The notes under the pieces: model-generated
Databases searched by the model: none
What the model saw: only the letters and a program-made list of their open reading frames with translations
What the model was told of the DNA's origin: nothing
Assembly: GCF_017368475.1 (NCBI RefSeq)
Contig: NZ_JAFNJE010000013.1
Coordinates: 1-64,000, forward strand
From: Alteromonas sp. 5E99-2
GTDB lineage: Bacteria; Pseudomonadota; Gammaproteobacteria; Enterobacterales; Alteromonadaceae
Length of the DNA: 64,000 bases
Direction: 5' to 3'
Made by a program: the position numbers and the translations under genes
Part shown: positions 50,799 through 59,143 of the stretch, one piece after another
How positions within the stretch are numbered: position 1 is the stretch's first letter
Layout of the letters: each line of letters starts with the position of its first letter

Positions 50799-52268
50799 AT
50801 GCCACCGAAAAAAAGTGATTCCACTAAGATTTATGTCCTTGATACCAACATACTACTGCATGAGCCACACGCGTTTATGTCTTTCAAAGAGCATGACGTA
50901 GTTGTTCCAATGACAGTACTTGAAGAACTCGACTACATCAAAGACAGCAAGAAGGACGTTGCTCGAGATGCTAGAGTGTCAATTCGAGCAATGGAAGATT
51001 TACTCCACGACGCTACACCGGAACAAATGCTTGCAGGGGTAAGTTTAAAAGGTTTAGGGTCGGGGCCAACAGCGCCTACTGGAACCTTATCTATATTCAG
51101 CGATTTGAGTATGGTTAAAAACTTACAAGTATTTGCTTCTAACGAAAACGACAACCGCATTATTAACGTCGCCCTACATTTACAAAATGAATTCTCACCT
51201 CAGCCAGTTGTGTTGGTAACCAAAGACCTCAATATGCGTTTAAAAGCCAAAGGCGCAGGGCTGGCACAAGTTGAAGATTACCGCACCGATCAGTTAGTTA
51301 CGGATATTAAATACCTGTCTAAAGGCTATCACGAGTTTGAAGGTAACTTTTGGGACCAAGTTAAGTCCGTTGAAAGTAAAACTGAAGGTCGGGATACAGT
51401 TCATACTATTGAACGTAGTTTAGTGCCCGATGCCTATATCAACGAGTTTCTTGTTGATGAATCAAATCAATTCGCTGGTTTGGTTGAACATATTTCCGAT
51501 GAACATATCGAAGTGTTAGACCTAGGTGTTGAACGAATTATGGGTCGAAACGCATGGGGAATTTCACCTAAAAATATTGGCCAAGCCATGGCGCTGCATG
51601 CTTTGCTAGACCCACACATAGATTTAGTTATACTCACAGGACCCGCGGGTAGCGGTAAAACCCTGCTAGCTTTAGCCGCAGCGCTAGAAATGGTTGTCGA
51701 AAGGAATATGTACGACAAAATCATTGTTACCCGAAGCACACCGGAAATAGCTGAATCTATTGGCTTTTTACCCGGCACTGAAGAAGAAAAAATGGCGCCT
51801 TGGTTGGCGGCAATTACCGATTCTTTAGAAGTGCTACACAAACACGATGAAAACGTGAAAGGCTCCATGAGTTACATTATGGAAAAAGCCAATATTCAGT
51901 TTAAATCGGTGAACTTTATGCGTGGGCGTAGCATTCAAAATGCCATCGTTATTCTTGATGAATCGCAAAACCTAACTGCATCTCAACTGAAAACCATCAT
52001 TACCCGTTGTGGTGAAGGGACTAAGCTGATTTGTGGAGGAAACTTATCGCAAATAGACAGCAACTATCTAACACCTTACCCAATTTCTTATTTGGTCAAT
52101 ATCTTGTTACCCCACCGTATTTACTGGCCTGAGCAAGGGGTAACACTATTTTCTCAAAAAACAAGTAATTTTAACTATAAGAATCATGCTCAAAATACAG
52201 GGTTGTTACCCCTAGATTCAGCAAATGATGATTGCTTAATGAGCTGTCACTTGAAAGAGGTGGCTTAG
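50799..52268 (+). CDS. phoH: PIN-PhoH family ATPase, C-terminus replaced at an element junction
   Basis: A 489-residue protein with a PIN RNase domain (YVLDTNILLHEPHAF, ELDYIKDSKKDVARDAR) and a PhoH ATPase domain (Walker A GPAGSGKTLLALAAAL near residue 281, Walker B IVILDESQNLTASQ near 385). PIN-PhoH proteins are ATP-driven RNA helicase/ribonuclease proteins. Homology runs through GNLSQIDSNYLTP (residue 426) and then stops. The expected last 40 residues, including the ER-S-LA motif still seen in the second PhoH gene, are replaced by about 63 unrelated residues. Truncation by the adjacent mobile element is the likely cause. Activity of the remaining protein is uncertain. Confidence 0.85.
   Translation: MPPKKSDSTKIYVLDTNILLHEPHAFMSFKEHDVVVPMTVLEELDYIKDSKKDVARDARVSIRAMEDLLHDATPEQMLAGVSLKGLGSGPTAPTGTLSIFSDLSMVKNLQVFASNENDNRIINVALHLQNEFSPQPVVLVTKDLNMRLKAKGAGLAQVEDYRTDQLVTDIKYLSKGYHEFEGNFWDQVKSVESKTEGRDTVHTIERSLVPDAYINEFLVDESNQFAGLVEHISDEHIEVLDLGVERIMGRNAWGISPKNIGQAMALHALLDPHIDLVILTGPAGSGKTLLALAAALEMVVERNMYDKIIVTRSTPEIAESIGFLPGTEEEKMAPWLAAITDSLEVLHKHDENVKGSMSYIMEKANIQFKSVNFMRGRSIQNAIVILDESQNLTASQLKTIITRCGEGTKLICGGNLSQIDSNYLTPYPISYLVNILLPHRIYWPEQGVTLFSQKTSNFNYKNHAQNTGLLPLDSANDDCLMSCHLKEVA
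52105..52212. repeat. Three copies of the 9-mer TGTTACCCC at the element's left edge
   Basis: TGTTACCCC occurs at 52105-52113 and 52204-52212 on the plus strand and at 52137-52145 on the minus strand, all within 108 bases of the altered phoH tail. The latter two extend to a 10-base match (TGTTACCCCT). Such clusters are typical of recombinase binding sites at attachment ends. A similar 8-mer lies ahead of intA (60642-60649). Confidence 0.6.
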
Positions 52269-52269
52269 T

Positions 52270-52395
52270 ATGAATATCTTTAATGTTAATAACGAACCAG
52301 TCAAACAAAAAATAGAGAGTGAAACTCATAACTGTAAGGATTTAACCAGCAAGAAGGCACTAACTACAATCAATAATCTTGAGGTAAATCTATAA
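52270..52395 (+). CDS. Small ORF (41 residues) coupled to the second phoH
   Basis: A 41-residue frame starting MNIFNVNNEPVKQKIESETH and ending TINNLEVNL. It is polar, rich in Asn, Lys and Thr, with one cysteine, and I recognise no family. Its ATG lies one base after the phoH stop with GAGGTGG upstream, and its TAA overlaps the ATG of the second phoH (TAATG), so translation of the second PhoH may depend on it. It may be a real small protein or mainly a leader that delivers ribosomes to the next gene. Confidence 0.5.
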   Translation: MNIFNVNNEPVKQKIESETHNCKDLTSKKALTTINNLEVNL

Positions 52396-53774
52396 TGAAT
52401 AATTCAAAAGAAAATAACTTACGTGTACTCGATACCTCTGCTTTAGTTCACGACCCAAAGTCTCTCCTTGCATATAGCGGTGATGTCTATATTTGTTTAA
52501 CAGTATTAGAAGAACTCGATAACTTAAAAGAAAGAACTAATAAATCTGTCAGTGCTGACGCACGTGTTTGTATTCGGATGCTAGAAGATATAATCAATGG
52601 TCATAGCGCTGATGAAATGGAAGCTGGTATCCCTTTACCGTCAACTGAAACAGCTAAAAGAGGCAAGCTTTTCATAGGCATCGATACTCAGCTAGATATG
52701 GCGAAAGAGCTTAAGCACGGAATTGGAAGTGATGCGGACAACCGCATTATCAACTACGCACTTCATCTTCAAAAAGATTTGAAAAAAGACGTTACGATAG
52801 TCAGTCGAGATATCAATATGCGTCTGAAAGCTCGTACTGTAGGTGTAGCTGCTGAAGATGTCTCTGTTGATAATCAAATATCTGATGTTGATCTGCTATA
52901 TACAGGTGTGCAAGCGTTCGAGGGCGATCTATTTGATCTTATTGAGTCGGACAAAGATTTTAAACTGTCTGGCGAGGTTTATGCGTTCCCAGTTTCATTA
53001 TTTAATGATGAAGTTCAACCTAACATGTATTGGTACGATGAAGCTGGGCACATTGGCTTGGTCACTGAAGTTGCTGACGAAAAGGTATACACCAAGTTAC
53101 TGCCTAGAAAGCAAGATAAAATTTGGGGCATCTCACCTAAGAACCAACGTCAGGCAGTTGCTTTAAATCAACTTACCGACCCATATTATGATTTAAACAT
53201 TATTCTTGGGCCTGCTGGCTCAGGAAAGACTTTCTTAGCTGTCGCTGCTGCGTTACATCAGGTAGTTGAATTAAAGCAGTACAAAAAAATCGTCGTAGTT
53301 CGTTCTCGTGACTTCATGGATGACGACCCCGGCTTTTTACCCGGAGATTTGACTGAAAAATCGATGCCATTATTGGCTGGTATTACTGATGCCCTGATAT
53401 CAATGCATTCAGACGACAACCATGATGGTAACATCCATGCTACAGTGGAGCATATCATTGAGCGAGCAAACATTGAGTTCACCAGCATGGCTTATTTTCG
53501 AGGGCGTTCTATCGATGATGCGGTTCTCATTATTGATGAAGCTCAGAATATGACGCGTGCTCAAATCAAAGGGATGCTCAGTCGAGGTGGAAAGAACTGT
53601 CGTACTATTGTACTAGGTAACCTCGCGCAGATTGATGATAAGTTTGTAACAGCCGCCTCAAGTGGAGCTTCTGCCGCCGTCAACGTCTATCGTCATTATG
53701 AGAAAGGCTCTGTTCTTATATTCGATGAGGTAGAACGTAGTAGCTTAGCTCAGTTTACAGAGCAAAATATGTAG
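52395..53774 (+). CDS. Second, complete PIN-PhoH family ATPase carried by the element
   Basis: A 459-residue PIN-PhoH protein. The PIN domain is at about residues 8-140 (RVLDTSALVHDPKSLLAY, LEELDNLKERTNKSVSADAR) and the PhoH ATPase at about 240-459 (Walker A GPAGSGKTFLAVAAAL, Walker B VLIIDEAQNMTRAQIKGMLS, GNLAQIDDKFVTAASSG and the C-terminal ERSSLAQF). It is full length, unlike its neighbour phoH, from which it is strongly diverged at the protein level, and its codons are AT-richer. It is cytoplasmic, probably an RNA helicase/nuclease. It lies inside the mobile element and may replace the disrupted host gene. Convergent with the recombinase operon across a strong terminator. Confidence 0.9.
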   Translation: MNNSKENNLRVLDTSALVHDPKSLLAYSGDVYICLTVLEELDNLKERTNKSVSADARVCIRMLEDIINGHSADEMEAGIPLPSTETAKRGKLFIGIDTQLDMAKELKHGIGSDADNRIINYALHLQKDLKKDVTIVSRDINMRLKARTVGVAAEDVSVDNQISDVDLLYTGVQAFEGDLFDLIESDKDFKLSGEVYAFPVSLFNDEVQPNMYWYDEAGHIGLVTEVADEKVYTKLLPRKQDKIWGISPKNQRQAVALNQLTDPYYDLNIILGPAGSGKTFLAVAAALHQVVELKQYKKIVVVRSRDFMDDDPGFLPGDLTEKSMPLLAGITDALISMHSDDNHDGNIHATVEHIIERANIEFTSMAYFRGRSIDDAVLIIDEAQNMTRAQIKGMLSRGGKNCRTIVLGNLAQIDDKFVTAASSGASAAVNVYRHYEKGSVLIFDEVERSSLAQFTEQNM

Positions 53775-53780
53775 ATTAGT

Positions 53781-53810
53781 TAAAGTGCCAGATTCTGTTC
53801 TGGCACTTTA
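53781..53810. terminator. Bidirectional terminator between the element phoH and srap
   Basis: A perfect 12-bp stem (arms TAAAGTGCCAGA and TCTGGCACTTTA) closes a six-base loop between two convergent genes. A and T bases at its foot allow function on either strand. Confidence 0.85.
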
Positions 53811-53819
53811 ATCTCCAAG

Positions 53820-54302
53820 TTATCTCTTTTTTCCAAACTCAACATGTAATATTTCGCCAGTTTCTTCATCGATATCAATCTGGTGTTTTTCGATTAATTG
53901 AAATCTCAATGCGTCATTGTATCGATACATTTCTGTAAGTCGGGATATTAAAGCTCCTTCCGCTTCTTTCGTTTCTTTTTCACTTGGACCGTTAGGTTTA
54001 TTTTTTTTCAACTCGGAAATCTTAGACTTGGCTTCTTCCAACTCAGCTTCCAGTTTGTTTACTCTCTCTTGGAGGCTAAGGTTTTCTAACTCGACTTTTC
54101 GTATCTTCTCAGCATCAATTATTTTAGTCCGAATTTTTTCATATGATTTTTTCCGCAAGACAGAATGGCTCCGTCCAGCGAGTTTAGCGACCTGTAGTCG
54201 GTTTATTACTGCTGTTGGATTTGCTATAAGCTTTTCTAGAGCTTTCTCCATTAGCTCTTGCCCGGTCAATTCAACTGTTTGTTCTTGATTAGAGTTAGTC
54301 AT
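53820..54302 (-). CDS. srap: Small coiled-coil recombination auxiliary protein (Srap position)
   Basis: A 160-residue protein, last gene of the recombinase operon. An N-terminal helix-turn-helix-like part (INRLQVAKLAGRSHSVLRKK) is followed by a long charged coiled coil at about residues 70-110 (VELENLSLQERVNKLEAELE, AKSKISELKKNK) and a short C-terminal domain (MYRYNDALRFQLIEKH). This fits the small fourth gene of SE elements (srap, SE-associated recombination auxiliary protein) and is analogous in size and position to TnpC of Tn554. It probably binds DNA and assists or directs recombination. It lies 30 bases after intB. The name rests on position and shape, not on a database match. Confidence 0.65.
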   Translation of the reverse strand: MTNSNQEQTVELTGQELMEKALEKLIANPTAVINRLQVAKLAGRSHSVLRKKSYEKIRTKIIDAEKIRKVELENLSLQERVNKLEAELEEAKSKISELKKNKPNGPSEKETKEAEGALISRLTEMYRYNDALRFQLIEKHQIDIDEETGEILHVEFGKKR

Positions 54303-54332
54303 TAATGGAGACCTATTTTATTCTATTGATGA

Positions 54333-56387
54333 TCATGCGATAGCCTCATCGTCCACAACAAATGGCTTGCTATCAGTTAAGATAACTTTTGCAGCATTAA
54401 CAGTGTTTCGCCAACTTTCAGCCATCAAGGAATGTTCCTCTTGTTCGGAAGGTGAAAGAGAGGTGAAACGCGTTAACATGCTATTTGCTTGGTTTTTCAT
54501 CGCTCGCCAGTGTACTTTTTGTTTTTCAGTTACCGTGTAACTAGGGCAATAAACACAGCCGCTGGGTAGGCCAACGTTCTTCAATTTACATTCGGCACCA
54601 CCAGTACAGTAGCCATGCGGTAAACCACGTATGTTTTTGAGGTTCTGAACTAGGAATTCTTTGTATGAGTTGAGGTCTTTGAAATGTATCTGCTTAATTG
54701 TGCGACCAGTATTCGATTCACCAGAAGCGTCAACGTCAAATACAAGGCTTTTTGCTCCTTTGTTTAGTCGTTCACCTCCCGCACCAGATAAGTTACCCTC
54801 CTCAGCTTCTTCAGCAAGCTCTGAAGCAATTGTTTCTACAAGTAGTTCTTCAAAATCTTCAAACATGTTGATCATTTCGTCCATTGATTGATAACCACGA
54901 GTGGCATAAACCATTGTCATTGAGCTTGCTAGGTGTTTGAACTGATGTTTTATGTCGTCTAGTTCTCCCAAGCGATTTGCAATTATGAACCAAGCAAAGT
55001 TATGCCTGAACATGTGGGGTGATATGTGATAAACCTCACCTTCTATGTATTTTACTCCTTTGTATTTTCCACGAACTGGTTTGTAATTGCAGTCCAGTGC
55101 TTCTAGCTGGTCAATATCTTCAGCAGATAATCGATATTCAAACTTGTGCAAAGAAAACTTTGGATCTTTTTCAGGGTTAGAAGAGGTTTGGCCCAGCTTT
55201 GATTCAGTAAAGTTAATAGACGTCAGATAGTCAGCGACCCCAAAGATTAGTTTCTTATCCAATCCATGCTGCAAACGATGTTTTAGGCCGCTCGTTAAAA
55301 TATCACTGTGGTTTTCTAGTATGACTTTTGCTCTTTTATGCATACCTTTTATATAGCGTTCTAAAAGCTTTATCGCGTCATATGTGTCCTTATTTGCTAC
55401 CCACTTTAACTTGATTTCACCTTCATCGGTTTTTGTTAGGACGGCCTCAACATAATAACGACCATCTTTTTTAGTAGCGCAACCTAATGTACAGCTCAGT
55501 GCTTCTTCTCTTCGCATGCCCGTATAAGTGAGAATGTAGGTTAAAACATTTAACTTCAGGTTATTGAATGCAGAAAAACCAGCTCTTAACCTATCATTGA
55601 AGCTTTCTCCAACAGCCTGCCTCACTATTGAAGAGGTGTTGTTTTCGACATTAACTATGAAAGAATTTCCTATAGCATCTATAAACTCATTATTTACAGC
55701 TTCCCAGTTGCTAATTTGTTCTTTTGCCTCTTTTAACCGTCTCTCACAGTCTTTAATAATTTCTTTTAAAATGCCAGATGGAATTATTGGGTATGATTTT
55801 GCCGGATGGCTCCTTTCTATTGTAATGCCGAGTTTATCTATTTCCTCCCAGAAGATATCTAACGAATCTTCTGAAAACAGGCCATAGTTTGTGTGTATGC
55901 CGAAGAATCTGGGGCTTGCTAAAGTCTCTCCTGATTCTAGGTCTAGCTCCTTTGTTATGAAGTCAACAAAGTGGTTTCTTCGAATAAGAGGTGGCAATAA
56001 ATTAAAAGATGCAAATGAGTCTACATTTAAGCTTTGAAGTTGTTTAGCAAACTTAATCAAAGGACGAATCTGTCTAACAGTAGTTCCAAATTTTTGGCCA
56101 TCTCCACCTTCAAACAATCCAGAGTGCGTTGCCAGCAGTGCTGCTGATTTCACCTCATACATGAAGTTCGGTTTTAAGCCTTTGAAGCTAATTGATTCGG
56201 AAGATGACTCTCGCCATGTGTCATCTCCGAAGTGGATCGGGCCGTTGTACTTTTCATTTGCACTTTCAACGGTATTGATTTCAACCGAATTGAGCGAATT
56301 AACCTCAAAATTTTGCAATAATTTTATGGTCAATAGCCCTGTTTCATCTGGCTTAGAGATACTTTCTATTAGGTCGATTAACTGCAT
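54333..56387 (-). CDS. intB: Tyrosine recombinase IntB of an SE-type element
   Basis: A 684-residue tyrosine recombinase. Active-site residues are in place: Arg in TYTGMRREEALSC near residue 293, His and Arg in SPHMFRHNFAWF near 458 and 461, His in FKHLASSMTMVYATR near 485 and Tyr near 494. After the catalytic domain a tail of about 180 residues ends in a cysteine cluster (CTGGAECKLKNVGLPSGCVY, then CPSY) that may bind metal. It is much longer than phage integrases (about 400). The start overlaps the tfp stop (TAATG), so translation is coupled. It works with IntA, Tfp and Srap in integration and circularization by analogy with Vibrio SEs. Confidence 0.82.
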   Translation of the reverse strand: MQLIDLIESISKPDETGLLTIKLLQNFEVNSLNSVEINTVESANEKYNGPIHFGDDTWRESSSESISFKGLKPNFMYEVKSAALLATHSGLFEGGDGQKFGTTVRQIRPLIKFAKQLQSLNVDSFASFNLLPPLIRRNHFVDFITKELDLESGETLASPRFFGIHTNYGLFSEDSLDIFWEEIDKLGITIERSHPAKSYPIIPSGILKEIIKDCERRLKEAKEQISNWEAVNNEFIDAIGNSFIVNVENNTSSIVRQAVGESFNDRLRAGFSAFNNLKLNVLTYILTYTGMRREEALSCTLGCATKKDGRYYVEAVLTKTDEGEIKLKWVANKDTYDAIKLLERYIKGMHKRAKVILENHSDILTSGLKHRLQHGLDKKLIFGVADYLTSINFTESKLGQTSSNPEKDPKFSLHKFEYRLSAEDIDQLEALDCNYKPVRGKYKGVKYIEGEVYHISPHMFRHNFAWFIIANRLGELDDIKHQFKHLASSMTMVYATRGYQSMDEMINMFEDFEELLVETIASELAEEAEEGNLSGAGGERLNKGAKSLVFDVDASGESNTGRTIKQIHFKDLNSYKEFLVQNLKNIRGLPHGYCTGGAECKLKNVGLPSGCVYCPSYTVTEKQKVHWRAMKNQANSMLTRFTSLSPSEQEEHSLMAESWRNTVNAAKVILTDSKPFVVDDEAIA

Positions 56388-59143
56388 TACAGCGCTCCCA
56401 AGTTAGCGAAAAAAGCCCAATCTTCATGGCATCCTTTTTCTTCTAAAAGGTCTCTTCCAAGGCTTACGGCTTCTTGGCTATATTCTGATAACTCATCTAG
56501 AATCTCATCGACTCGATTGTTAATGATTTCAATATATTCAGCTTGATCTGTAGTGCCTTCATAGTCACTAACACCTCGCTCCATTTCACCGACTACATAA
56601 TATTGGTAAGACAAGAGACGCCAGACATGTTCTGCATCAGCAACTAGCCTGAAATGTCTACAAAATAAACAGGCGTTGAAGTCGCCACATTGAGATGTTT
56701 CTGTGCCGGAATCTTTATTGAGGCGCTGTTGAGCTTTTCGAAATGCTTCTGCTTCTTCATCGTTACCTTGGGAGGCGCATCGACCAGAGGGTGTTTGCTT
56801 AGTACTAGCAGGTATTTCTGTAACGATGATTATGTCATCAGTAAGCGGACGACCTGAAAAGTAGTCAGACATGGTTGTTGATGCTGATGCTATTTTTTCT
56901 TCAGAACCAATGCCATCATCTCTAAGGTATACATCTAGGAACACTTTTAACGAATGTTGGCCTGCCTTTTTGTATTTCTTAAAGTCCTTGGCAAATTTCT
57001 TGTAAACATAGTTCAATCCACCTTTGCGAATGCGTTGAGTGTTGAAAGATACGTCACATTGAAACATCTTGAGAACGTCATTAACTTTGCTTGAGAAGCT
57101 TTCTTTTGCGAATCCAAATGTTTTACCATCCTCATCCTTATATAGAGCTAAACGGTACTTCAGCTTGCTATCTGGTTTTAATTGAGCACGCAAGTAGGAC
57201 GATAGCTTGTCACGAATGTATTCTAGGTCTGATAGAGCATTTGTGACTTCCTTACCAAAAATTAAGCCTTCTTCATCAATATTGTCTGCATCCATGTCGA
57301 ATTCATAAAATTGAGTGTCATACTTAGCTCTTTTTTTGAAAAGCCTAACGAAGTGCATGGCTTTACCTGTAATTGGTGCACTTAGCTGTAGTATGTCGTC
57401 AACTTCTAATCTCAATACAGGGGAAAGGTTCCAGCCTGTTTTAATAAAAACTCGCGCAAGACGCAGCAATAACTCATCGTGACTCGATAAGCTTTTGGTA
57501 CTCAGCCCTAGTTCAATTGCGTATGTAATAGATACAACGTCCTCAATGGTGTAATAATCGGACGCTAGTCTCTTGTCTTCGTTTTTTTTACGCTTGCCTG
57601 CTGATATCTCGTAAGCGTTAACTTCAGTTAAATTGTAATGTTCGCAAAAGATCTTTAAAGCACGTTGCACTTGTTTCGCAGAACCTAACTTTAATTCATC
57701 AGATTCAAATTTTTGCTTAAGTGCATATCTGATCCGTTTAATTATTCGGCAGTTGTTTTTTTCAAAAGCATCAATACCGTGTTTTGCTAGCAACTCAAGG
57801 TCATTTTTATCCAATTCATTGAGGTGATTGTTGAAGATTGACTGGAGAGAGCCAACAACTCCGAAAGTTGTATCTATTGATTTTTTAAAGCCATCAATTC
57901 TTCGCAGCTCGTATTTTGCGTATTCAGCTAGTTTTTTTGCTAATTGCGGAAATCGCTTGGCAATGCCATCTAAAATGATGTAGCGATATTCATCATCACC
58001 AGAATCACATTCAAACGGAATGGCGTACTCCATAATGTCTGTGACAGAGACATTGATGCCATTTATGGCACTGTGCATTAAGAATAGCTCACCGCGAGCT
58101 TGGTCTAGGCGGTTATCTTCGACGGCGTAAATAGATTTTATGAGTGCATAGTCATTTTCAAAAAAAGCACTAATACCTGAAGAATGCAAATGATCTAGAT
58201 TAGGTAGTTGGTCCTTGATGTCGAAAATTGCACTGCTGATTTTGGTCAGGCGTGTAATCGTACTAATCGCTTCCTTTTGGCCTTTATTTTCATAAACATC
58301 GAGAACATAACTTTGAGCTTGTGAAAACCATTTTGGAGATAGTTTGTGAAGCCAATGGGCACCTTTCTCAGTACTACCCGCTTTAAGAACATGGCTGTTC
58401 CTTGGGGCTTGCTTGGCCTCATTACCATGTAATTCTGGGTTGTGTACTTTTCTGGCCTTATGCAATCTACTTTTGTTTTTGTCGGGTGTATAAAAGATAA
58501 GCAAATTGAACAATGCGTCTTTATCTAATACTTCTTCTAAACTACCTTTTGCATCAATATGAGCAATCATGTCTTGGTCGTTGCGAGATTCTTTAAACGC
58601 ACTAAGTGTTGCACCAATCGCACTTTTATACTTGGTGTGACCATTTGGTAGATCTAGCAGCTTTCGCGCTAGCTTATAGAAACTTGAGCACCAACCTGAG
58701 GGGTAGAGGTACATGTCTGAGATATCTATTGCTCTTTTTCCATACTTACATTGGCTCGGTGACCAAATGTTCTGAGCGTTGAAATAGACTTTAGCCAAAT
58801 TAAGTACGTCAGATAAGATAGAGCCGCCTCGTTTAGTAAATACTCCGTTTAGTTCTTTTAAATACAATTCTTGCTCAATGTATTGCCACTCTGCCGGATC
58901 TTTAATGGCAGAGAACCCTTTTTTAATGAATCGTTGAAAGTGCTTAGTATCTTGGGTGTCGTTAAATAGCTCAATGTACTTAATTAGGTTTTTAAATCGC
59001 TCTATGGTGACGTCATGTCCTGCGCACGTTCTTTCACTAGCAGGCTTACAAGCTAATTCAAAAATGGCCAACCCATCTTGTGCGAGTTGCTTTGAATACG
59101 TTTCAACTTTGTCGATTTCTTTTAATGTACGCTTCGGGATCAC
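56387..59143 (-). CDS. tfp: Tyrosine-recombinase-fold protein Tfp (catalytically degenerate)
   Basis: A 918-residue protein between intA and intB. The C-terminal part (about residues 540-745) follows the tyrosine-recombinase fold, but the first arginine box reads KTGWNLSPVLRLEVDD (Asn at the Arg position, near residue 572) and the HxxR box reads TQRIRKGG (no His), while His and Tyr remain in AGQHSLKVFLDVYLR near 730-739. Loss of catalytic residues with retention of the fold is what defines Tfp in SE elements; a structural or strand-selecting role is assumed. A cysteine cluster (CGDFNACLFCRHF) lies near residue 835. It starts with GTG 59143, overlapping the intA stop by four bases. Confidence 0.78.
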   Translation of the reverse strand: MIPKRTLKEIDKVETYSKQLAQDGLAIFELACKPASERTCAGHDVTIERFKNLIKYIELFNDTQDTKHFQRFIKKGFSAIKDPAEWQYIEQELYLKELNGVFTKRGGSILSDVLNLAKVYFNAQNIWSPSQCKYGKRAIDISDMYLYPSGWCSSFYKLARKLLDLPNGHTKYKSAIGATLSAFKESRNDQDMIAHIDAKGSLEEVLDKDALFNLLIFYTPDKNKSRLHKARKVHNPELHGNEAKQAPRNSHVLKAGSTEKGAHWLHKLSPKWFSQAQSYVLDVYENKGQKEAISTITRLTKISSAIFDIKDQLPNLDHLHSSGISAFFENDYALIKSIYAVEDNRLDQARGELFLMHSAINGINVSVTDIMEYAIPFECDSGDDEYRYIILDGIAKRFPQLAKKLAEYAKYELRRIDGFKKSIDTTFGVVGSLQSIFNNHLNELDKNDLELLAKHGIDAFEKNNCRIIKRIRYALKQKFESDELKLGSAKQVQRALKIFCEHYNLTEVNAYEISAGKRKKNEDKRLASDYYTIEDVVSITYAIELGLSTKSLSSHDELLLRLARVFIKTGWNLSPVLRLEVDDILQLSAPITGKAMHFVRLFKKRAKYDTQFYEFDMDADNIDEEGLIFGKEVTNALSDLEYIRDKLSSYLRAQLKPDSKLKYRLALYKDEDGKTFGFAKESFSSKVNDVLKMFQCDVSFNTQRIRKGGLNYVYKKFAKDFKKYKKAGQHSLKVFLDVYLRDDGIGSEEKIASASTTMSDYFSGRPLTDDIIIVTEIPASTKQTPSGRCASQGNDEEAEAFRKAQQRLNKDSGTETSQCGDFNACLFCRHFRLVADAEHVWRLLSYQYYVVGEMERGVSDYEGTTDQAEYIEIINNRVDEILDELSEYSQEAVSLGRDLLEEKGCHEDWAFFANLGAL

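Noticed and set aside
50799-52268. A simple frameshift as the cause of the odd phoH C-terminus
   Set aside because: I read the other two frames over 52,070-52,200; they hit stops quickly and do not restore the expected ER-S-LA tail.
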